Origin: Euleptes europaea
Taxonomy: Eukaryota > Chordata > Lepidosauria > Squamata > Sphaerodactylidae
Assembly: GCF_029931775.1 (NCBI RefSeq)
Contig: NC_079312.1
Location: 54,378,333-54,442,332, forward strand
Direction: 5' to 3'
Length of the DNA: 64,000 nucleotides
Part shown: one piece after another, positions 55,801-64,000 of the stretch
Layout: each line of letters starts with the position of its first letter
How positions within the stretch are numbered: the first letter of the stretch is position 1
The notes under the pieces: model-generated
Seen by the model: the letters and a program-made list of their open reading frames with translations, nothing else
The model's database searches: none
What the model was told of the DNA's origin: nothing
Position numbers and translations under genes: made by a program

Positions 55801-58800
55801 TCAGTGGAATCAACCTGCCAGGGACTGACTGACTGGTGCTGCCCAAGCATGTAGGACACTCCCACCCAGCTGTACTTCACAAGCCCTTGCGCACAAGGCT
55901 TCATAAATAGAGTGGGATTTATTCAGGGTGGGGCAGCTATTTCTTGCTCGTTTCATGGACCTCGTGGAAAGTATGACTTTTAAAGATGTGAGAAACAATC
56001 TGGGTGGAGTGAAGGGAAGAGACAGGTAAGAGATATTGATAGTGTAGAAAGCAGAGACAGAACACTCATACATAACAAAGCTGCAGATTCAGAAAGTCAC
56101 AGACATTTATGTAACCCTCTGAGTTATACGTCACGATTTCTTTAGCCTACAAAGAAATAGCCAAACATTTTTACAAAGGGGGGGAAAGGGGGGGAAAGGC
56201 AGAATCGGTTTCTGATAAGGTGCCTCAGCAGAACTGGAAAATGATAATCCTAGTAATTCTCCTGCAATTTGGATTCCCTTCATACGCCACTGCGAGAAAT
56301 GATGGGGAACTGATTATGGAAATGTTCTGTAATTCCTATATGTGGGAAGGACTCCAACTTATGCCTCCAATTCAAGCACATGATGGTTATACCAGAAGTC
56401 AAGGAGAAGACTAGTGCTTTTCATTATTAGCCAGGCAACAATTTGCAGTGACACTCTTATACCTATCCTCCCTGTGCTTCAGCCAAATTCTTCTATGCTG
56501 TATTTGCTGGCAAGCGATGATTCGACCCAGTAATAAGGTTGTTGGCTTTTCACCCAGGAACACTGCTTGTCCCTTTAAAAAGGCAGAAGCCAAAGGAAGG
56601 GAGGAAGGGGGAGATCTATCTACAAATGGGGCAAAGGGATCAATTATGGAGTGGGTCTGCTATACAAAATAGGTGTCAGAGGTGACCTACTGTTACAATG
56701 TACTATGCTTTCCAGTAACAGATGGGGGAGAGAGAGAGTTTTCCTAGGAACATGGGAAGTGATTACTTTGTCCATAGTGGTTTTTACCTGTCTATCCAGA
56801 TATGACTATTATATCACTGGTCTCCTCTATAATGGCCAGTTAACTCTTACCTCAGCGGAAAGCTCCTCAGGATAAAGAATCTCCAGAGCATCCCCAGATT
56901 TGGTTTTGTATGAAACCAAGTGGTCCCCTCGTTGCCGAGCAATTATTGTCACCTAAAAAAAAAAAAATCAGCCCAATTGACAAGATCAACACAGACTTAA
57001 GAGTCTCACACGTTACAATCTGTGGCGTGTTACTGCTTTAGAATGAGAAGAGGAAGATTTACCATATCTGCTGGCCCCAAGTGGGATGAGTCTCCACTCA
57101 AACCCGAATAAAAGAAGGAAACACGAAGGTCTCCAACCTGAAAAACAGAGGGGGAAATGGTAAAACAGGTGGGACCAGAAATTTCGAAGCGGACATTCAG
57201 GGGACAGGTTCCCCGTATTCTCTGAGCAGGTGCTATTCCTAGGTCTTAAGAGAGACTCCCAGGAGGCACCTCTCAAGTTTGTCATAACGAAGAACTTTGG
57301 AATCAGCAGACTTCAGTCCCTGCAAGCGGTGAATTCTGACAACTGTCCAGGAAACTCTGCTGACAGGGCAGTTGGAACAAATTCCGTGAGAAATGTTATT
57401 TGTATTTATACCGGACCATTACTATTCCCATTTTACAGATGGCGAACCCAAGCTGAGACACATCCGAAGTGCCAAGCCATCTGAGGAGTACATGGCTGAG
57501 CACAGAACTGAGGTCTTTCAAGTCAAAGTTTATCCACACACCCACAAGGACTGTCTTTAAGAAAGGTATCCGGAGGGTCACGTGGTCCTCCTTCAACCAA
57601 AAACCATGAAACTCAGTCATTCTGTTCCTAGTTCATTGCTATTAAGAACATTAACCCAGATAGATTACTCAGAGGAGGAGGAGGAAGTATACACAACTCT
57701 CAATTTCTTTTAGTGTCATGTTATCTTAACACTGTTCGGTAATATCCCCAAAACACATAACAAACTATTTAGGTACACGGTGATGGCAGCAAGAGTGATA
57801 CATGCAGCAACGTGGAAAGCTGAGAAACACCCAGATTTGATTGAATGGATTAATAAACTAACAGACTACGCAACTATGGCAAAACTAACATCTCTTATAC
57901 ATAATAGATCAATTACAGAATTTCAGGAAAAATTGAATTTTTTAAACTACATAAATAAAAATTAAGAACAGAATTAAATTAAAGCAGGACAAGAAAGATT
58001 TAGGTAATACATGTTTAATAATAAATACGTTAATAAATATGAAAATATATCGGGAACAAGGAGTAATGTAGTTCAAAGAAGTTAATAACTGAAATTAATT
58101 TTAAACAGTAAACTCCACAAATATTGTAGTGTTATTATTGCTTATGTTTAAATGGTTATATGTTCGTTTGTGTTTAAAAGTAAAATGTTAAAAAGACTGC
58201 TAGCATGACAAAGGAAGGGAAAGAGGAAGACACAAGGCCCTATTTCAGTGTGATGTTCTGCTTCTCTTTGATGGGACCTGAGGGGTACCCAGCATGTTAC
58301 TGTCACCACTTGCCCTGCTCCTTGGCTTTTAAAAGCAGCAGGGCACACAGAATTAAGCAGGGGAGGCTTCTGATGGAGAGTACCTACTGAATGTCTCTTA
58401 AAAGGTAAAGGTAAAGGTCCCCTGTGCAAGCACCAGGTCATTACTGACCCATGGAGTGACGTCACATCCCGACATTTACTAGGCAGACTTTGTTTGCAGG
58501 ATGGTTTGCCAGTGTCTTCCACAGTCATCTTCCCTTTACCCCCAGCAAGCTAAGTACTCATTTTACCGACCTCGGAAGGATGGAAGGCTGAGTCAACCTT
58601 GAGCCAGCTACCTGAAACCAACTTCCGTTGGGATCGAACTCAGGACGTGAGCAGAGCTTGGACTGCTGTACTGCAGCTTACCGCTCTGTGCCATGGGGCT
58701 CTTAGGCGGCTATTAATGGTGCAGGAGCAAGACCAGTTAAGAAGGATGCAACCTGATCCACATAACTATTTAAAGAAGACAGGGGGCTTATTGTTGCTTT

Positions 58801-61800
58801 TGCCTGTGGGTTCTTACTTCTGGACGTCGAGGATTCTCACTGTGAAAGAAGTAATCCCCGGAGCGGATCACATCAGCATGTGGATCTTCCAGTTTCGACA
58901 AGCTCATCTGTTTGAAGTTATCGATCTTCTCAATGAGGCCTAGGATGGAATAAAGCATTCACTTTGTTCTATGTACATCACAAGAAATTTAACTACAAGA
59001 GCCCATTGAGACAATCTGGGTTTTATCTACTATCTGCTTTGCAAAGGTTTAGTGAAACCAGAAAATAAAGACTGCCTGACTTTTAAGGTAAACATTTCCT
59101 TTCAGATTTTCCAAGCTTCTCCAGCTGTGGGATAATCTTAGATCATTCCCCCCCCCCCCACCCCAAAGAAACAAACACCTTACCTTTGGAAAGAAAAAAA
59201 CTGCCCACTTGGACATCAGGAGCAACTGCAGTGAAAGATTCAACAGCCATGGCACTGCAGGACAAAGGGAATGGCAAGATGAATTCCAGCATGGTGGTCA
59301 CAAAGGTACAGAGAAAGTCAAAGGCGATTAACAATGCAATCTTATGCAGAGTTACTCCAGTCTAAGCCCACTGAAATCAGTGGGCTTAAACTGGAGTAAC
59401 TCTGCACAGAGTTGCACTGTAAGGCTTCTATCTTATGAAACATTTCTAGCCTATCAAAAGAGAGCCGAGGTCCTTCCCTTGCCCCTAGTAAAGTAACCGG
59501 CAAGGCAGCATAGTTTTTTAGAAAAGCCTACATAAATGCACCTGTTGGGGGTTTCATAATCTCTTCCTATTCTGGTTCCAGAAGAATTCGCAACATCCGA
59601 TGGACTGAAGGATTCGGTCAGTCAAAAAAAGAATCCTTCTGTCAAATAACTCATAACACACACAGTCAGAAGAATAGAGCCGGGAGAAGTTTGCTCCAAC
59701 ACACAAGATTTACCTGGGGTTTTTATGGCCAATTTCTCGATCAAAGTTTCTGCTGTTCACAACTTCTGATTTCCATTCGTTATCTAAGAGGAAACAAGTA
59801 GACACATATACCAAAAAAGAAAAACAGAAATGCTGGTTTCAAAACGTTCTTCTCAGTCTCCACAGGCCATGTAACATGCACAGTACAATGAGCAAAGGGC
59901 GCTTGCGTGCTAAAGGAGTGCCCCATGAATATCATTAGAACAGGTCCCAAAGGAGAGGTTCACAGGAGTAAGGGGTAGGAGCAAAATAAGATATCAACTG
60001 AGGATGAGGGGAGGGAACAAGCCATTAAAACCAAATAATAAAGCGACATCTTCCCTATGTTGTGAAGGGCTATGGAATATCTGAACCTCCACAAGTCATC
60101 TCTTCTTTAATTTTCTGCAATAGCAGAGTCTTCTTCACCACGCTTTTTGAATAAGGAAGTCCAGGAATCCCCAGTGCAACGTGCACACTACACATGTAGA
60201 CACAGGTATACTTGATGAAGGGTTCAGCAAGATTCTGGCCCCTTCAGAATACCATCGACTATTCCTGAGAACCACACACAGTCCATCTTGAGCTTCTTGA
60301 AGGAGGTGCAGAGTACAGATATCACCGATAAATGGTCCAAAACCTTTTTAAAACCCACAATGCAGAAATCTACATAATAGCTGCAGGGCGGGCAGAAATT
60401 CAACAGATGTAACTAGCCATCACTAGCCTCAAAAACTGCCCGTTCTGAAGCAACAAGTGATTGTCTGAACAGTTCATGTTAATTTCCAACAGCCATGATG
60501 CTGTTTGAAATCACACAGCTCTCACTGACAACTCTAGCAGAAGAAATTCAATGCTGTTTTACTTACTGTATGAGTATCTTGTTTCTTTCTTGAGCTCACC
60601 ATTCTCTTCATAATCCCTATAGGCAGGAGGAAGAAAGGACATGACACACAGTGAAGTATGTCCTGTGAGAAGTGCACGACACCCCATACAACTCTGTATT
60701 CTTACGCATGCTAGGCCAAATATTAGCTAAGGCCAGTATGAGAGTTTAGCTAACCAGATGAACTCATCGACAGTTGAAGAATGGCCAACTGTGCCGCCTC
60801 TGTGAGATAAGGGAAAGCTCGGCTTTGAGGGGAGGGGGGAAATAACTTTACACAACAGGGTTTAACGCTGTCAAGACTGAGGGGAAAGCAATGTCAAGGG
60901 AGCTGCGGGCAAGGAAGCCAAATGAAAAGAGCTGAAGAACACAAGAAGGCAGGTATAGGGGACATGAGGGAAGGGTTTGAGGAGTAGAATGAGGAAAAAT
61001 GGGGGAAATAAGATAATTGTTGAAAAGGAGGGACTAAAGGTGGATTCACATGGTACAGCCCCATAGTAATGCTGTCTGAAGGTTGGCTAGAATTTCAACA
61101 TGTCAGGGCAATCGTTAAGAAAATTCCTATGTAGTACAGCTTAGAAGAATGTGTCCCAAATATAGAAATCCAATTACATGTTAGCTGCATGGACAAATTT
61201 TGGGATTCGAAGCCTTGATTTAATGTCAAAGTCACACAGAACATCTGCTTCCACATGAGGCTAGGCAACTTTCCTTGATACTTCCTCTTGAATCTTGACC
61301 ACTCTCAAATCTGCACTGAGAGCTTGACTGCTAAATGGAGTATTCAGTAAAACAGCCTCAAGTTTGGTGTGACACAGATATGTGGGCAAGATGCAAGTAT
61401 CTAAACTACTGAGCTCTAACCCATTTTGGCACCTCACTCACTCAAGACTAGGTTGAAAGAGGTGTAGAAACCAGGGATAAGGATTTTTCCCCACAAGATC
61501 TCAGTTCCTCAGACTTTCCACTCCTGAAGCCAGCTATAAACAAGTGACTCATAGCTGTGTGTTCATTTGCTCTTTATAGCTTTGAAACACTAGTCACCAG
61601 TGGAAAAAATAATAACTTGATGCCAAAAAAAGAGACTACACCAAATCATTGTTATAGCCATGCCCCAAGGGCACAGTGTCGCTGTGTACTGAAGAATACA
61701 GAAGCCTCCTCTTAATTTCTAGCTGAATTACACAAAAACTCTCTCATACAACATACTTTATGGCAGAATAAATGTTCATAAGTGTGCATCTTACTTGGAT

Positions 61801-63533
61801 TCTTCATATTCTACCCACTGATACATTTCCACATGACGTTTAAGCTTGACAGCGCGAATGGAGAGCCCGTAGCTGGGATCATACAAAGGCTAGGAAATGC
61901 AATAGAAATTTACATCAGTAGAAGATTTTGTAGTTTAGCAGGACTTTTACAAGGACACAGAAAAGGAAGATACCCTTTAAATCTGTGGTTTACCCATGTC
62001 CTTCCATACTTGTTAGATGTCCGCCCCATGATACCATTTTAGAAGAAGAGTTGGTTTTTATACCCCACTTTTCTCGACCTTTAAGGAGGCTCAAACCAGC
62101 TTAAAAATTGCCTTCCCTTCCTCTCCCCACAACAGACAGCTTGTGAGGTAGTTGGGGCTGAGAGAGTTCCGAGAGAACTGTGACTAGCCCAAAGTCACCC
62201 AGCAGGCTTCATGTGCAGGAGTGGGGAAAACAATCTGGTTTACCAGATTAGAATCTGCCACTCATGTGGAGGAGTAGTGAATGAAACTCGGTTCTCCAGA
62301 TTAGCGTCTGCCACTCTAAAACCACTACACCACGCTGCCTCTCTTAAATGTTTATATCCCACACATTTTGTAAAAAAAAAAAAAAATCCTCACAACAAAA
62401 CCATATTTTTAAGATCTAACATGATAAACGCAGTGATATAAATAGAGCCAGGGTCCTTTAGGTCCAGAATTCTGTTGAGCGGCCTGCTGTTAAGGCTCGC
62501 CACAAGCAGTGAACGGTGCCTAATGTTTTCTATGGACTAGGATGTTTAGAAAAGCCAGCCAGCTGGAGTCCTCGCTAGTGCTGGCAGCCCAAGCAAACAG
62601 CCATGACCACCTTTATCATAATCAGTTTCATCCAATCTCTTGCAAGGACCACTGGCCAAAAGCTTGGGAATGATGCATCAAAAACACAGCATCGTTGCCA
62701 AGCTCCCAAGTTTGTAAAGGCAACTCTTGGGACTGTTTATTAGTCTGCCAAGTTAAAAAAAAAAATCTTGATTAATAGCAAGGTGGCAGACTGGAATAAC
62801 ATTGTGATATCGTCACGCTGTAACGCATGGACTTGAACGGCCTTTGGATAAGGGCTTTTATACAGCTCTATGGCTTAATTTCTGTGACCGCTCAGCACTC
62901 TCCACCTAAAGCCGTAATAAGGAGCACCTTCCAAAATGCACAGAATGGAACCACAGCCAGTTTCAAAGAGAAAGGTTGTAAGTCAAAGCAGTTACGCTTA
63001 TGTTTGGAGAATTAACCTCTAGGCTCTATCCCTTTATAAAACATATTAGAGAGGCACCATAAACATGCAGAGCAGAGCTCCATGACCCAAATCTTAATGG
63101 CATACTAGAGTCCAGTGTGCCCTAGAACATTGTGGCAATTCAGCAACAGGCCACGATAAACAGCTCTGTAAGTCAACTCTCAGTCCCAGAGGTCAACTCT
63201 GTTAACTTTTGGACGGAATTTGCAGATGCAAATTCAGATATATACATAAAAAGCTGAGATGAAATCAAAAAGTGCAAGCCTTTTTGGGGGAGGGGGGAGA
63301 TTGAGGCATATACATCCACCAGGAACTGCAGCAGCAAAACATTTCTTTTTGCCCGTCACTGCTATTTTTAAAATTTCAAATAAAACCCTGTTGATTACCT
63401 TTGATGTTCTAAGGGGGCCTGACAGGTGCACGAGTTTATGGTCATTCTCTTGTAATATACTCTGGATGTTGTCGAGTGGGACCACCAGAGAAAGCCCTTC
63501 ATTAAGAGAGGTGGCTGTCTTCAAAGCTCGGCC
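52855..63533 (-). CDS. TMEM43: TMEM43 (LUMA), exons 3-12, partial at window edge
   Basis: Minus-strand exons in coding order: 63399-63533, 61795-61889, 60567-60616, 59714-59783, 59184-59254, 58818-58939, 57063-57137, 56851-56952, 54809-54926, 52855-53057. They join in frame to 346 codons plus stop and align without gaps to human residues 55-400, so the whole protein is probably 400 aa. Exons 1-2 (N-terminus and first membrane segment) lie past base 64000. TMEM43 is a multi-pass protein of the inner nuclear membrane and ER that interacts with lamins and emerin. Visible: [18 protein letters not shown] at the start of the lumenal domain, [53 protein letters not shown], and three C-terminal membrane segments (about 313-333, 345-365, 368-388). 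The serine equivalent to human S358, site of a cardiomyopathy mutation, is kept (VATSLSLL). It converges on XPC. Intact in what is visible. Confidence 0.97.
53131..53517. mobile_element. Tigger/pogo-like non-autonomous DNA transposon in TMEM43 intron 11
   Basis: Begins CAGCAAAAGCTGAGTTAACCAGCAC; the reverse complement of the right end begins CAGTAAAAAAAGCTGTGG. It is flanked by TA on both sides (53129-53130 and 53518-53519). GTTAACCA and AATTAACCAAGTGC near the ends resemble Tigger sub-terminal blocks. The interior is GC-rich and non-coding. Confidence 0.72.
54026..54228 (+). mobile_element. SINE-D in TMEM43 intron 11
   Basis: AGTGTAGTATAGTGATCACAG, CCTTGGGCTAGTTACATC, CATACCTCACAGGC and GGCAGAATACAAATGC; a diverged copy in gene-antisense orientation. 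Confidence 0.68.
55020..55260. repeat. Unclassified dispersed repeat, copy 2
   Basis: Shares CCAAGCCAAGCATCCTCC, CTGCAG, GATGCC, TCCTGCTC, AAACCAGGATCGGCTCT and following blocks with 280-560 in the same order and orientation. Family not recognised. Confidence 0.55.
55261..56850. other. TMEM43 intron 10, larger part
   Basis: No repeat or gene recognised; a G-rich double block (GGGGGGAAAGG twice) lies near 56178-56198. Confidence 0.45.
57715..58195 (+). mobile_element. L1-like LINE 3' end in TMEM43 intron 8
   Basis: One frame reads [20 protein letters not shown], then [20 protein letters not shown] and [14 protein letters not shown] followed by a stop. This is the typical C-terminus of vertebrate L1 ORF2 (AAR..A..WK, EW..K, MAKLT). 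An AT-rich 3' UTR follows to about 58195. 5' truncated; sense strand opposite to TMEM43. Confidence 0.72.
58403..58702 (-). mobile_element. Sauria-type SINE in TMEM43 intron 8
   Basis: AAAGGTAAAGGTAAAGGTCCCC (a doubled tail unit) to CTCTGTGCCATGGGGCTC, full length, in the same transcriptional sense as TMEM43. Its head lies about 116 bases from exon 8. Confidence 0.9.
59335..59416. repeat. Short palindromic repeat in TMEM43 intron 6
   Basis: Arms TGCAGAGTTACTCCAGT and ACTGGAGTAACTCTGCA pair perfectly, and TAAGCCCACTGA pairs with TCAGTGGGCTTA around a two-base centre. Outer TGCAA and TTGCA also pair. Related to the palindrome at 12712. Confidence 0.88.
59784..60566. other. TMEM43 intron 5
   Basis: No repeat or gene recognised. 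Confidence 0.45.
60617..61794. other. TMEM43 intron 4
   Basis: No repeat or gene recognised; purine-rich stretches near 60790-61030. Confidence 0.45.
62042..62344 (-). mobile_element. SINE-C in TMEM43 intron 3
   Basis: GAAGAAGAGTTGGTTTTTATACC, CCCACAACAGACAGCTTGTG, CACCCAGCAGGCTTCATG and ACCACTACACCACGCTGCC. Two versions of the block around CCAGATTAG are present, as in the copies at 10860 and 29480. Confidence 0.88.
62345..63398. other. TMEM43 intron 3, right part
   Basis: Apart from an A-run near 62371-62385 no repeat or gene is recognised. Confidence 0.45.
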
Positions 63534-64000
63534 CTACCAATAATTGAATGAGGGGAAATAGGGCAAAGAAAAGAAAATGGGTACATGAGCGAGCAAACAC
63601 AACAACCACAAAACCCATGAAGCAATGTGCTGAAAGGGAACAAACAGGATCTTCTTCCTGTACAACCACAGGTTCCATACACAGAAAGACTTTAACTGCC
63701 GCGCCATCCACCTCTGCTTGGACTCTCAGGCATAAATAATCTAACTCTGCTTGGAAAAGCACCGTGCTCTGTGGATAATGACATTCTGAACAATTTAGTG
63801 GGTGGGAGCCGTTTTGTAATTGAATATTTTTGAGGCACAGCGCAGTGGGCATGGGCATTTGTCAGGATTCGATCATGGCTGTTCACTACAGGCCTCTCTG
63901 ACAGAGCTTATAGCCCTAAACTCAACCCTCTTAAAACTCCTGTGTATTGCAACTCAACGACCAATAGTACTGTTAACTTTGGTAGGACATAAGCAAGTTA
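63534..64000. other. TMEM43 intron 2 (continues past the window)
   Basis: No exon 2-like frame (first membrane segment) is found before the window ends, so exon 2 lies beyond. Confidence 0.55.

Noticed and set aside
1-64000. CRISPR array, operons or bacterial features
   Set aside because: The window is vertebrate genomic DNA; repeats are dispersed or microsatellite, with no spaced direct-repeat array.

Overview
The window is vertebrate nuclear DNA, almost certainly from a squamate reptile (lizard; a gecko is plausible but not shown). Two things support this. First, it holds three conserved, intron-split vertebrate genes in the order known from human 3p25: LSM3, XPC and TMEM43. Second, the space between exons is filled with repeats typical of squamates: tRNA-derived Sauria-type SINEs ending in ACCTTT, 5S-rRNA-derived SINEs with a Bov-B-like tail, CR1 3' ends, hAT-like short elements and L1/L2-like LINE ends. 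Species, SINE subfamily names and ages cannot be settled from the sequence alone.

Layout. Bases 1-19500 hold no recognisable gene; they are repeat-rich flank on the 3' side of LSM3 (in human, SLC6A6 lies beyond). LSM3 (minus strand, 19833-25521) is complete: 4 coding exons, 102 aa. A 3.1 kb interval, enlarged by several insertions, separates it from the divergently transcribed XPC (plus strand, 28652-48834), complete in 16 coding exons and 953 aa. XPC converges with TMEM43 (minus strand, 52855-63533). TMEM43 is cut by the right edge: exons 3-12, encoding residues 55-400, are here, while exons 1-2 lie beyond base 64000. All exon joins reported here use GT-AG introns and keep frame by hand translation.

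Functions. LSM3 is a subunit of the LSm2-8 and LSm1-7 rings (U6 snRNA stability and mRNA decay). XPC is the damage sensor of global-genome nucleotide excision repair. TMEM43 (LUMA) is a four-pass inner nuclear membrane/ER protein. They are neighbours by ancient synteny, not one pathway; LSM3 and XPC probably once shared a compact bidirectional CpG promoter.

The most unusual material is in the repeats. Several fold-back elements have a one-sided extension, 10-13 bp target-site duplications and a hammerhead-like core, suggesting Penelope-like retroelement ends. A retroposon landed 21 bases from the XPC exon 4 acceptor and duplicated the splice-site tract. There are also well-preserved nested insertions and a head-to-head pair of SINEs. 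Repeat labels SINE-B, SINE-C and SINE-D are local labels for three tRNA-like SINE groups seen repeatedly here.
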